Assembly: GCA_023853785.1 (NCBI GenBank)
Contig: JAJIRX010001077.1
Coordinates: forward strand, 1 to 34,505
DNA: 34,505 nt
DNA from: Psilocybe azurescens
Taxonomy: Eukaryota > Basidiomycota > Agaricomycetes > Agaricales > Agrocybaceae
Direction of reading: 5' to 3'
Program-made: the position numbers and the translations under genes
Shown: positions 21,190 through 31,619 of the stretch, in pieces
Numbering within the stretch: position 1 is the stretch's first letter
Layout: each line of letters starts with the position of its first letter
The notes under the pieces: model-generated
The model's input: the letters and a program-made list of their open reading frames with translations, nothing else
What the model was told of the DNA's origin: nothing
Database searches by the model: none

Positions 21190-22410
21190 TGAAGTTCTTT
21201 TAGTAAAAACGCACAGAAGAAGAAATATATATGCGAATCAGTAGTTTCTCGATCCTTTAGCTGGTGAACGAAGTTCCGGTCTAGCGCCTATGGTCCGCAA
21301 CCTCCAGACCACCGTAGATATCGAACTTTTTATTCTTCAAGTCTTCATGAAGCAACGAATCTTCACGGCCTCTTCGGAGCATTGAACCATCAAGTGCACA
21401 ACCTCGGCTTCCTGCTTTTGCGCGTATATGCCCTTCGTTTCCTCACGTGGAAGGATACTCCTCGGAAAATGTCTGATGGCCTACAAGCCCTCTGCGCTCC
21501 CGTCCCGTACACTGTCTCTACTTCAGTTGCGTATGTAATGCACCAGTCACCGTAGCCTCGGCTCAGGACAGTCATTCCCTTCGATAAATCCACTTTGAAA
21601 GTATTCCAAGTTTGGGGACATTGAAGCAAACATGGCAACGGAAATGAATACGTTGCCCGCGAGAAGCTTAACGTCCAGGTACTTGAAGTTTTTGAACAGT
21701 CTCATTACACGGTAGTTACGAGGTATGCTACACTTCCGATGAACCAACACATATCATCGAAATCAGTGTCTGGTTATCGATTGATTCACAGAGACTGTAC
21801 CAGCTCCAATCTAATAGACGTTTCCATGCTTCTTTGAAAATCTGTCGCCTGTAAGCCCATTGTTGAATGTTGCTTTCTTTTACTTACTCTTATGCCATCC
21901 TTCAATAGAATTTGGGTCCAAATCACCAACATATCTTTTCAGACAAGGTCATTGATTTTGGAACTATGGTTATGTCCCGCCAGCTTGTCATCGACATGCG
22001 GGAGGAGCTCTTCGGCTATCAAGCTCCTATAACCTCCATCGTTAATTGGTTACACTACGGAAACTCCATGTCTGCACTGGAGGAAATAGTGGTCCCTATC
22101 AATGTACAACTAGTTACATAGAGGGGGTCAACCCACCTTTATCGTGTTGATTTCGGACCCCTTAAAGGACCGAGAACCGACTCCTTACAGAAGAAGTATC
22201 CGCTGATCCAAAAGACCGAATTCTGCATGATATGTGGGCTTATGGAGCGTAATTCTCTGCCCAAATTCTGCTCGTTCGTCCAAGAACCGTTCCCAACCTT
22301 ATCAACGACACGAAGAAGCCAGACATCATCTCTTAGATTGATGGTTCGTTTCATTAGCCAAAGTTCACATTTGCGTGAAGAGTGCGCACTAAGTTGTGTA
22401 CAAAATACAT
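21190..22410 (+). pseudogene. F-box-like gene copy F, strongly decayed
   Basis: Homology to exon 1 begins near 21205 (acgcacagaagaagaaatat) and continues through the regions matching ADERSSDL, TADGLQALC and LRYI in shifting frames. A donor-like site (cgcctgtaag) is near 21849 and an acceptor (cttcaatag) at about 21908. Exon 2 retains VIDFGTMVMSRQLVIDM and YGNSMSALEE, then stops at about 22121; weaker homology runs to about 22400. The F-box start is not visible. The copy follows E at the distance at which short fragments follow A, B and C, so E plus F probably preserves the ancestral tandem pair. Confidence 0.65.
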
Positions 22411-22619
22411 GTCTTCGAGATTCTATTGTCACTTGGTAAGCACTAATATACTCATAATATTTTCATGCTGTTCATTCAACACATGGACGATCGTGTCAAC
22501 AGATCTGTAGGCCTTGGTATGCGTCACTGCTCGTCGATAGCCACAAAGAGTTGGGCGAATATGCTTGACGAATTCGGTGTGTAGTGAATTCCAGAACGAC
22601 TATCTGCAAACCACACTTA

Positions 22620-22770
22620 TAGCCCGGATGGCCGGATTTTGGCTGAGTATTTGATTGTCTACTGGTGTCCTCCAGCCTGAAACGATGCACAGAGGAGGAA
22701 AAGGAGGCGGGGTGGGCGGGTAGGCACCTGGTGAGATCGTGGAAGGGTATGCGACGCATGCTCCATGCAA
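22620..22770 (+). repeat. Direct repeat, left copy, beside the secreted-protein gene
   Basis: Resembles 24210-24360 in the same orientation: shared words include ttgattgtc.actggtgtc, agcctga, and caaggaggcg-type blocks. One copy lies 3' and the other 5' of the minus-strand gene at 23024-23976. Confidence 0.5.
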
Positions 22771-23023
22771 GCTTGGCTGTCGATTCAAGTTCCGCAGTCC
22801 GGGCATCATTGTTACGAGGCCAAGATGCACGAATTGAAAAGGTATATGTTATATGAGAATACTGAGGGTATATGGGATATAAAGTATGTGTAGCATACGC
22901 AATGAAGCCAGAAAAGAAAATATATGATCTGAATAATGAAAGGAAAGATTTGGTGGTCTAGATAATAAGCATGAAAAAGAAGGAGAAGGAAAGAGGGCTG
23001 GAAGGCATGCTGCGCTCTATTTA

Positions 23024-23976
23024 TCATTTCGTAGCCGGTGTGGGCAATGGTAGATCCACTGGTAACTTGGGGCTATCAGCCGTGAGATTCGGCGAAAGTC
23101 AGTAAAAACTCATTTGATGGGGCTGAGCAAGACACATACATGAGCGCAGTTTGTCGTACCTCCTTGAGGGGACTTTTAGAGCGAAGTTGTTATTGTAAGT
23201 TAAGGCGATGCATAATAGACGAGTGTGTGACAAAGCGTAGCGTTGAATGGAACTTACGTCGCGAGACCGCTTGCTGGCAGTTCTGCTATATCCGCTCGCG
23301 GGACGTCGAATGTAGTTACTTTATCTGAAGCATCTGACGGCGCGGTGACTGATACTGTGCTATCCCTGCAGTGAGAGTGAAGTCAATAACGACCAGACTC
23401 GGGCCATTGAGGTAGACGGCGATTGGATGCATATATATTAAGTAAAGCTTACCCGCTGCCAGTGGTACCGGCGGAGTTCTCCACGCCCTGGGCGGCATTG
23501 GTAACTCGTTGAGCCGTAGACGGAACGGAGGACGAATCAGTAGATAAAGGGCCGACATTTGCTTGACTCCTACGGAAGTAAAGTAAGCGACATAATCAGC
23601 AGAGCGAAAAAAGTAGACAGCGATAACAGCGTCCGGCTGTTTGCATGTATGTAAAGCAAAAGCAGGAAGCAAAGCTTACTTGTCGGTCCCAGTAATATTC
23701 TCCACCTCCTGAGCAATGTCAGCAGTCGAAGGCCTTGCACTACCACTGTCTATAAGGGGGAGGAGGAAGTTGCCTGCGCATGTTCATGTTCCTCGCCGTC
23801 ATGAACGAGTGAGGGTCTTCTTCTGATCTCCAAGTTGAACTAGATGCAGCGATCCGCTTTTGGAGGTAGTGCACGCTTCCAGGCGCTGCGACAGGAGTGG
23901 CTAACACACCGACGAAGGTGATGGATGTGAAGGTCGCGAGAGCGATAAAGGTGAGGATATTGACGAAGGATTTCAT
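23024..23976 (-). CDS. Small secreted Ser/Thr-rich protein, six exons
   Basis: Model on the minus strand: 23976-23841, 23749-23680, 23569-23453, 23365-23258, 23172-23140 and 23072-23024; 513 nt, 170 residues. All introns are GT-AG and phases agree; the first intron is the least certain. Residues 1-26 form a signal peptide (MKSFVNILTFIALATFTS..., likely cut near VLA-TP). A dibasic LQKR site at residues 38-41 suggests Kex2 processing. The mature part is small-residue rich and contains two related modules, PSTADIAQEVENITGT and PSTAQRVTNAAQGVENSAGT. There is no Cys-rich core, catalytic motif or membrane segment. It probably acts outside the cell; function unknown. The family is not recognised. 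Confidence 0.6.
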
Positions 23977-24209
23977 GATATAATGCTACCGCGGCTAGTC
24001 GGTTAACTTGGATGAGGGAGCGTTATAGATTTTAGTTGTACTAACCTCAGGGATAACTAGAAGCGAAGGCAAATAATATCGATAGAGCTTCAGAGAGATG
24101 AAGTCAGGGTACTAGTAGTGGCAAATTTCGAAAGCCAAGAGATAAAAGAATGTGACGAGTTAGCTTGAACGTCTCTAGACAAGATGGGTCCCCATTTATC
24201 TGCTTAAGA

Positions 24210-24360
24210 TATCCGGACTGGTCTGGCTTGGGAGGCGGGAGGCTGGCTGTGTATTCGATTGTCGACTGGTGTCAGCCAGCCTGAGCGGAAACGCAGTCAA
24301 GGACAAGGACAAGGAGGCGAGCAAGCCACAGATGGGAAAGAGTACATGATGCGGCATGAT
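24210..24360 (+). repeat. Direct repeat, right copy, upstream of the secreted-protein gene
   Basis: Partner of 22620-22770. Because it lies upstream of the minus-strand gene, it may mark a former tandem duplication of that gene or its promoter. Confidence 0.5.
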
Positions 24361-24660
24361 TTGTGGGAAAGTTATTCAAGCCCAGCCTAAGGCCTGACGC
24401 TGGCAGATCACGGTCCGCGATCGCAGAGAATTCCGCTTGAACACACTGGAGGCTGACGGCATTCTGAATCTCTTGTAGGAGTCTGTAGATTACAGCCGTT
24501 GCAACGTGCTAACGAGGCAGACCATATAGGTCTCTGCAGTCAAATCACGAATGTTATGTGTCGAATAAGTATTTTAATTTTTTGTGGCTTGAATCAAAAC
24601 ACGAGAATAGCATTGCATCAAAGATTCACACAATCTGGGGGCCATAATAAAATTTTACTC
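24361..24660. other. Intergenic, nothing recognised
   Basis: No open frame, repeat partner or RNA gene was seen in this 300-bp stretch. Confidence 0.4.
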
Positions 24661-24977
24661 GGTTTTTACAGCTAATTGCAAAACCCTACTAACTAGACCC
24701 CATCCCGAAAAAGATACACCACGCCCATATTTGTGTAGACATACCATTTTTGGCAGCTCCGGAGCGGCCACCGGCTAGATCTGGAGTAAACATGGCTGGC
24801 CGTGTTGACGTGCTGCTCACACTCCCGCCCACCGCGCTCAAGACTACTTATGCCTCCTTGAAAAGGCATTCCGTCGCTCAAATGACGTAGAGCCCTACTA
24901 TTTTTTTTTTGCAAACCTAAGGGCGGTGTGTATCTCTTTTGGAATGAGTTTGGAGTTTTGCAATTAGCTGTAAAACC
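24661..24977. mobile_element. MITE-like inverted-repeat element
   Basis: The left end GGTTTTTACAGCTAATTGCA is matched in inverse at the right end (ttttgcaattagctgtaaaacc, 24955-24977 region), giving terminal inverted repeats of about 22 bp around a 317-bp non-coding interior with a T10 run. No clean target-site duplication was found, so the exact ends may lie slightly outside. Just beyond the right end the word atccacccgaa occurs twice (about 24987 and 25026). Confidence 0.55.
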
Positions 24978-25164
24978 AGAAAAATAATCCACCCGAATTC
25001 GTAGAAATTTTGAGGTCGCTTTAAAATCCACCCGAAAACCGCGAAATTTTTCGAAAACCGTCACCTTCCTTCCCTGGTATTAAGTATCTGGGGTCCTAGT
25101 ACTATTAAGACCGTTTTTGCTGAAGCGTCTGCTGACTCAGACTCAGACAAGTAAAATTGAACAA

Positions 25165-26162
25165 ATGTTCAAATCGGACTGCATCGATATGCAAGATACC
25201 CCACCCTCTCTATCGCCAAGCGACATTGTTCTCGATCCCGCTATCCTCCCCAGGAATCCGACGACCTTCTTCGACAACTGGCCTCATGCGAAACCGCTTC
25301 CCACTCCCGCCCAAATACGATCCTCCACCTTCGATTCCACTTTCCATGTACTGCACCACCGTGAAAATGATAAATACGGCCAAAGAATTCTACATATTCC
25401 CGACATAGGCCTTATCATTAAGCATGGCACTCGTACAACCGTCACCGAGGGCCAAACGCTCTGGGCGGTGGCAAAATATTGCCCCCAAGTGCGAGTACCG
25501 GCGGTATACGGGTGGTGCCAGGACGGAGACGAGACAATCATATACCTGTCCTATATTGATGGGGTGTCGCTTGACTCGCGTCTAGACACCCTAAGTGACG
25601 CCGAGCTTAAGGACATCGCTGTTCAGATAGCCCCAATGATGGAATCTATACGCCACCTCCGACAACCTCCCGAGGACCCATTCGTCGGTGAGCTACACTG
25701 TCTGATGCTAGATATCCACACGCCTCACACACGCACTCAGGTTCTACGGATCGTGGCCCCATTCGCGATCAAATGTGGTGGTTTGAATACGTCCCTCCAA
25801 CCACCCTGTCTGTCAAGACGTTCAACGACGCACTCTTTCAGTTGGCTGCTCGCCTCCCCATGTTTCCTGACCACGAATTTTATCAAAACTTTCGTTCATC
25901 CTTCTCCGATGCATCCTCGATCCGGCTTACACATACGGATCTTGCAACGACGAATATCCTCATCTCGCGTACGGGTACGGAGGTGGTGGGCATCATAGAC
26001 TGGCAGGAAAGCGGGTGGTATCCAGAATATTGGGAGTACCTCAAGGCCCAATTTACTTCACCGCGAAGGTGGTATACCTACATTGACAACATGCTACCAC
26101 ATCCATATGTACGTGAGTTGGAGGCATTTGAGAGTTATGTGAGCACCGGCATATTTAGTTGA
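25165..26162 (+). CDS. Aminoglycoside phosphotransferase (APH)-family kinase-like protein
   Basis: Exon 1 is 25165-25687, the intron 25688-25740 (GTGAGC...CACTCAG, 53 nt, phase 1) and exon 2 25741-26162; 314 residues. Visible kinase hallmarks: Lys86 in IIKHG and Glu95 in TEGQTL as the likely ATP-anchoring pair, the hinge-like region IIYLSYIDGVSL, the catalytic loop LTHTDLATTNIL (His239, Asp241, Asn246; HxDxxxxN pattern) and a metal-binding IIDWQESGWYPEYWE (Asp261). These match the fungal APH/choline-kinase-like superfamily, which transfers phosphate from ATP to small molecules or proteins. The substrate cannot be read from sequence. The splice join restores the GSTDRGP loop before the WWFEYVPP motif. 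Length is normal for the family. ATG 25165 is the first in frame. No duplicate is seen in the window. Confidence 0.85.
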
Positions 26163-26334
26163 CACCCAGTGCTATATATATTTGCAATATCAGTACTACA
26201 ATGCCCTAATATGTTTTGTCAACTGTACAGAACAAATATAATATATTTTCGTTCCCAAGTTCGAGGCAAAATCTCATAGGAGTGATTGAGATAAGCGACC
26301 TTGATGGTGTGATTCCTGCGTTTCTTTTCTTTCA

Positions 26335-26990
26335 CGGAAAGCATTCCTCACGAAACGGCTGACTGCCTACAAACGCTCTGCTGCTCACTTTCCATGTCTC
26401 ATATCGACTTCAGGTTCGTGATATACCACCTACCATTGCCACTACTCATCAAGCTCCCCGCTTTAGATACATCAACTTTATGTATCCGGCATTTGACAAG
26501 GACGACGCAAGTTTGGAGGCCATGGCCTCAGCATTTGCCACGAGGGGCATATCAGGGGACACTTAAACTTTTTGAGTAACCTTCCTAGCGATAGTATGTA
26601 CCAGATACGCTACACAGACGATTAATGGGGACACAAATATTTTGAGTGATTTGAACCTACCGCAATTATACTGATTCTAATTAATAAACGCATTACTGCT
26701 TCATTGCAATCCTGCCATCGCTGAGCTCAATACGAGATGCTGCTAGTTTTTGAACTTACTTGCATCTGTTCTAATAGGACCTTTATTTCTGAAAACGAAA
26801 TTGATATTGGAACTCCGGAAGTGCTTCACCGACTTATCATTGAACATAAGCAAGAGTCGATTGGCACCTTTATTTCTGAAAACGAAATTGATGTTGGAAC
26901 TCCGGAAGTGCTTCACCGACTTATCATTGAACACGAGCAAGAGTCGATTGGCAGAGATCAGGCTTACCCCCAATGTGTGCGGTGACTAGA
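26335..26990 (+). pseudogene. F-box-like gene fragment G
   Basis: Starts with sequence matching the TIPQETADGLQALC region of exon 1 (attcctcacgaaacggctgac near 26341), continues over the SIASVQ and LRYI-equivalent region in broken frames to about 26625, and has an acceptor-like ctaatag at 26772-26778. The following exon 2 piece (TFISENEIDIGTPEVLHRL) is tandemly duplicated. Everything 5' of the middle of exon 1 is missing. It is separated from the main cluster by the secreted-protein and kinase genes, so the F-box array once extended to both sides of them or was dispersed. Confidence 0.6.
26779..26952 (+). repeat. 87-bp tandem duplication (29 codons, in frame)
   Basis: Units 26779-26865 and 26866-26952 differ at only a few bases (for example gatatt/gatgtt and cataag/cacgag). 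Each unit reads TFISENEID followed by GTPEVLHRLIIEH. The duplication begins at the first bases of F-box exon 2 and keeps the frame open to 26983. Confidence 0.85.
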
Positions 26991-27740
26991 CTAACAACAA
27001 TGCATTGGTTGGTATCGAATACGGTCTCAGAGGATTGAGAATCGACTCACTGATCGTAAAAACATTCATTGATCAATAAAGTTCCCTTTTGTCTGGATAT
27101 CAGACTTTACTGGCGTACTGGTCCAGCCCAAGAGACGAACACTATCGTGCCCTCAAGGACAGAATTCAAAGAGATATATTGTCAGGAATCTCGGTCAATA
27201 TGTCCGATACCATCCCACCAGGTCATACTTCCCTCCTTCCCGACATACAAGTTTGTGTATACAGTGTTTAACATGGAATTCATTTAGTCTGGTATGCACT
27301 GTGGCAGGCTGAATAAAATTAGACTACTAACCATAGATAAACCCAGAGGACTCCTGGTTGTTGTCGTATGATGTTTGTAAATTACCGGAACAGGATAACA
27401 CTGTGGGAAGTGGGAACACTATTATGTGGTGTTAAATCACCGTTAAGTCAAATTTGCCGCTGATTAATGCTGCCGACCCGGATCAGTGCTTTCACACACC
27501 AATTATTAGTAATACTTAAGACATATTAAATGGTGTTAGCCGCATCCATCATATTGTGACGTTTTAAGACACTGATTATTAATGAATCAAAATGCCTGGC
27601 AACAAGCTGTGTGCAAAGCACTTATTATTAGCGAACCCATCAGTACAGCATATAAAGGTGCATGTTAGGCGGCATTTAATCCTCCTTATCATACAAGTGT
27701 TTTCTCAGCTCTGGGAGTCTCTAAAAATTGTATTTCCTCC
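26991..27740. other. Intergenic, no supported gene
   Basis: Two overlapping frames of 60-72 codons at about 27069-27287 have no recognisable motif. The rest is AT-rich. No repeat partner was found. Confidence 0.4.
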
Positions 27741-27749
27741 CAGAATTAG

Positions 27750-27870
27750 TGATGTGCCAGCTTTGGCCTGGCTTTAGGGGCTCAGGCTTCACAAAATTGT
27801 GAACCAGGCTCCAGGCCAAAATTCAGGCTTGGCCCGGCCTGGCTTTGGCTCAGGCTGGGGCTTTCAGCAG
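27750..27870 (+). repeat. GGCCTGG-rich block, possible hAT-like terminus
   Basis: Begins with TTAGTGATGTGCCAGC and continues with dense ggcctggctt / caggctt words. A second block with the same words in the same orientation lies at 31870-31975. Such GC-rich subterminal clusters next to AGTGATGTGCC are typical of some non-autonomous hAT elements, but I could not pair termini. Confidence 0.4.
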
Positions 27871-28198
27871 TAATTTCGCATTTTAAGTGCAAAAAATTAA
27901 TATATATATGTACTTGTATGCAGATAATATATTTTATCACCACAATACCATTAATTTTTCATGTATAGGGTGTAAATCAGTCATGAAGCATTGAAGATAG
28001 AGTTGCTAACAATGTTTTTGATCAAATTAAAATTCCAATGAAACTTACCAAATTTGCTCTTCTGTATTGCATTGTTGTTTGTGGTGAGATATTTGCTGCA
28101 GAGTGTGCTTGCAGCTTAACACTTCAATCAAATTTTACAATGACTAGTTTGTCACTGGGAAGGAAGCTTGCACTTTTAATAATCATACTACACAAAAT

Positions 28199-29567
28199 TA
28201 GTGTTTGAAAGTCCGGTTCAGTTCAGTCTTTTGGCCAAATTTTGTAAGACCCAGACCAAGACCAGTCCATCTTTGTCCTAGGACTCAAAAAACTGGACTG
28301 AGCTGCTTAAGACTGGTCTTTGCAGTCCTTTGCAGTCCTGGACCAGTCTTGGTCTTAACCAGTCTTAACCAGTTTTAACCAGTATTACACCTAAAAATAT
28401 GCAAAGTTATAGAGATAATAATTGTAGAAGTAATTTATAGCTTTAGAACGATCTCAAAAAATAATATTCTGTTAAGATTTGACAATTCTATGAAAATATT
28501 TTGTAAATTCTACCCTTTTAACAAAATTTTAACGATTTATTTAATTCTCAGCCAAAAGTTGACCAAATATTATGGTCTTGGAGTTATTTTAAAGGAAAAA
28601 TAGGGCTACAAAATAGCTGGTTCAGACCAGTCTGAACAGCTGAAGATGATCTGAAATGTCTGGGGTTGGACACTGATCTGTTTTTATGGTGAGGACTGTG
28701 ATTTGGGGTTGAAGTCAAATAGTTTGCTTGCTGATTGATGTCAAGCAAGTTACAGGGGCCTGAGAGTGGGTTTGACTTGTAAAATAGTCCCGACAATGCA
28801 ACATGTTCAATGAGCTTGAAAAGGATGAAACAAGATGACAGGAGCAAACGGGTGGTGGCAGAGCGTGAGCAATTTTTCTGCACAACAAATATCAATGATG
28901 CTTATGATGTACAAAGAAGCAGTAGTATTGCAAGTTTTATTTTTTGTGTTTGAGAGTTTTTGTTTTGGACTGGATATTTCTTGGTGCAATAAGAGAGTGA
29001 CTTTGGTGTATATTTATCAGATTTTGTGGGGAAATCCAGTGTCTAAAACAGATACAAGTTGGCTACTTTAAATACATTTTCATACACTAAATTTTATGTG
29101 CTTGGTTATTCCAAGCTTTTGGTTTTGATCATTGGAGGCATTGCAGCTCTGGATAATGGTTTAGTTTTCTCAGATGGTGGGTGCCGTATGAATTTGTGGA
29201 TACTGAGCATGTGTCTGGCTGCAGGGGTGGTAGTGGAGTGATGTGACATGGATGATATGTCGGGAATTAGTTGATACAATGATGATGTTGTTTCTTAGAG
29301 TGCCTAAAGTCTCTTCCACAGTTGCTGTTGTTTGCTGCTTTCTGTACTGAGACAGAACAAGAGTTCTACACCACAAAGACTGGTCTCCCAAAACCAGTCT
29401 TTTCATCCTCAAAATCAAAAGACCAGACTGCTGGTCTGGTCTTTCTGGTCTTGGTCTGGTCTTGGTCTGGTCTTGGTCTGGTCTTGGTCTGGTCTTGGTC
29501 TGGTCTTGGTCTGGTCTGGTCTTGGTCTGGTCTTTTGCTGGTCTTAAGACTGAACTTCCAAACACTA
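28199..29567. mobile_element. hAT-like non-autonomous element, nested, 1369 bp
   Basis: Terminal inverted repeats are TAGTGTTTGAAAGT (28199) and the complement of TAGTGTTTGGAAGT (ending 29567). They are flanked by a perfect 8-bp duplication CACAAAAT at 28191-28198 and 29568-29575. An 8-bp duplication and a TAG-type terminus are hallmarks of the hAT superfamily. Both subterminal regions are packed with CTGGTCTT/AAGACCAG words in opposite orientation. No transposase frame is present. The opposite arm of the host element (about 31367-31375) shows the empty site with a single CACAAATTC. Confidence 0.85.
29446..29535 (+). repeat. 11-bp minisatellite (GGTCTGGTCTT)n
   Basis: About eight units of an 11-bp repeat lie in the right subterminal region of the hAT-like element, with one unit shortened (ggtctggtctggtc near 29509). 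It opens all frames, producing artefactual WSWSGLGLV-type translations. Confidence 0.85.
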
Positions 29568-30899
29568 CACAAAATCTTCAAACAGGAGGTGAATACAAGG
29601 GTTAGCTCACAAGGATTTCAGAGTAATATATATGTTTTTGTGATTTCTTGGTGGGTGCTGAGACTTTTACAAATCTCTACTCTAACACAATACTGTTTCC
29701 AGACCTTTTAGTGTCACTATCAGCAGATACACACATTGAGCTGACGTGTGGGGTTCAAAATTCAGCAGAATCTCTTCTCTAACACAGTACCATTTCCAGA
29801 CCTTCTTGGGGTCACTATCAGCAGATACATGCTTTGAGCTAAATAATTTGGTGGTCTTCTTGACCTAATAAAACACACTTCAGCCCTCTTGTTCTACCAG
29901 CTAAAGACCCTCTTGGCCTTGGGAATACAAAACAAGAGAGAGCTAGGTTATGAATCTAGCTTGCATGTCCTATATCTCAGTTGCACTCTTGCTGGGTATA
30001 AAGTCAATATTTAGACTTGAGTTGTGTGAGATGAACTCTTCAAGTATTTCTAGCTTTCAAATGTGCAAAGCACTACTTTTAAATTCAAAGGTGAACAATA
30101 GATTGCTATTGCTTGACAAGCAATTAATGTTCTCAAAGTTCTTAATACTTTCAGAAAATGCAGTTGCAGAATAAATCTGAACTGTATGTTCTTGGGGTAA
30201 AAATTACTTGTTTGATATCTACATAGATATGTTTAATTTATAGCTACAGGTACATACAATTTTGGAGAATAATTTAGTAAATCAAATCACTATTACAAAC
30301 CCCAAACTACATGTTTCTCAAACCATAAGCCTTTCTACAACCAATTGGATCACTAATAAATAATCTATGTGGTTATCGCATGCCCAGCTAGTAATTGGCA
30401 CTCTTCAGCTGTTATTTTTTAGGCATACAGATCACAAATTTTGACAGTAAAATGTCTTCAGCATTTGCCTAGGAACCCAGCTGATGATGGGTTTGTCCAG
30501 TTAAACTGTGTTATTCAATTTGTTCATCAGCTCAGCACCTGTTGAACTCTTATTATGAGCCAACTGCACATTGGAGGGCTGTGCACTATTCCATTTCTCC
30601 TATTGGTTGAGAATACTCTTCATATTCATATAATCTGATCCGCTCAGCTAGATGCACATGCATTGTTCGTTATTGCTTCCAGAATATGAAGACTTGCTTG
30701 GCAGTCCTCATTTTTCTTTATGTTTCAGAGAGCTAAAGCTACCCTTGCCCCATACTGTGATCAGACTCATTTAATGAGGGTCAAGCTGGTTTGTTCTGAC
30801 TGTCTGTGATGCATGAGGACCTGTATCGCACTCCACAAGACCTCTAGAATACTTTGGTGCTAAGTCTAAATTGTATCACATGTAGTTTAGCTGTGAGCC

Positions 30900-31050
30900 A
30901 ATATTGCTTATTTCATAGTGTCCCTCATCCTTCATGAATGTATTACAGCTCACTTATATACATCTGGATGCCAAAAATTCAGCTGCTCTTCAGTATGCAT
31001 ATTTTTTAAACAGCTAGCCATGCGATGGTCTCTTCACTGTATTTCGGAGA
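30900..31050 (+). repeat. Direct repeat, left copy (partner 31620-31770)
   Basis: Shares with 31620-31770 the order: catcct..atgaatgtatta / gtaaatgtatta, then tatacaa/tatacat, ..gctaaaaattt/gccaaaaattc, and finally ACAGCTAGCCATGC.ATGGT. Probably two copies of an old element end; it partly overlaps the inner end of the right inverted arm. Confidence 0.5.
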
Positions 31051-31619
31051 CCAAGAAGGTTGAATAGTGTTTTATTAGATCAAGAGGACTACCAAATTAT
31101 TTAGCTCAAAGCATGTACATGCTGATAGTGGTCCTAAGAAGGTCTGAAAATGGTACTGTGTTAGAGAAGAGATTCTGCTGAATTTTGAACCCCATACTTC
31201 AGCTCAAAGTGTGTACCCACTGATAGTGATCCTAAGAAGGTCTGGAAACAGTATTTTACTAGAGCAGAGATTTGCAAAAGTCTCAGCACCCACCGAGAAA
31301 TCATAAAAACACATATATTATCAAAACCCTTGTGATCTAACAACTCATATTCACCCCCTTTTTGAGGAATTTGTGTAGTACAATTATTAAAAGCACAAGT
31401 TTTGCTTCCCAATGACAAACTATTCATCTTAACATTAGTTGAAGTGTTAAGCTGCAACACTCTGCAGCAAGCATCTCAATGCCTTGTATCTTCCTCCACT
31501 GTTCTCTAGTCAGCACATAGTTACATCTTTTACAGATTGTATTCTGTTATAACAATAGCTAGCTCAACTGCCCAGTACTTTGACATAAATATGCTGTTCA
31601 TCCTGCTTAACTGTGAGGG

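Larger units (their letters stand above)
28092..31475. mobile_element. Large element with long inverted arms
   Basis: The left arm (28092-28198 plus 29576-29910) is the reverse complement of the right arm (about 31040-31475). Shared blocks run from tgctgcagagtgt...gcagcttaacacttcaa at the outer side, through ggtgaatatgag/ggtgaatacaag and the hinge words agacttttacaaatctc, to aataatttggt at the inner side. Each arm contains a ~97-bp tandem duplication around tttccagacc...atcagcagatac. The interior (29.91-31.04 kb) is AT-rich without a recognisable transposase. This is probably a foldback or non-autonomous DNA element. The left arm is split by the hAT-like insertion at 28199-29567. Confidence 0.65.

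Noticed and set aside
22812..23027. 71-codon minus-strand frame rich in Phe, Tyr and Ile
   Set aside because: It lies directly 3' of the secreted-protein stop codon in AT-rich DNA; most likely the 3' UTR.
24693..25064. 123-codon minus-strand frame
   Set aside because: It covers the MITE-like inverted repeat and its flank; residues include the TIR translation and no motif.
29432..29545. CRISPR-like regular repeat
   Set aside because: Units are 11 bp with no spacers, in a eukaryotic transposon.
29322..29711. Frames of about 70-130 codons on both strands with WSWSGLGLV or DQTKTRP repeats
   Set aside because: Translations of the 11-bp minisatellite, which opens every frame.
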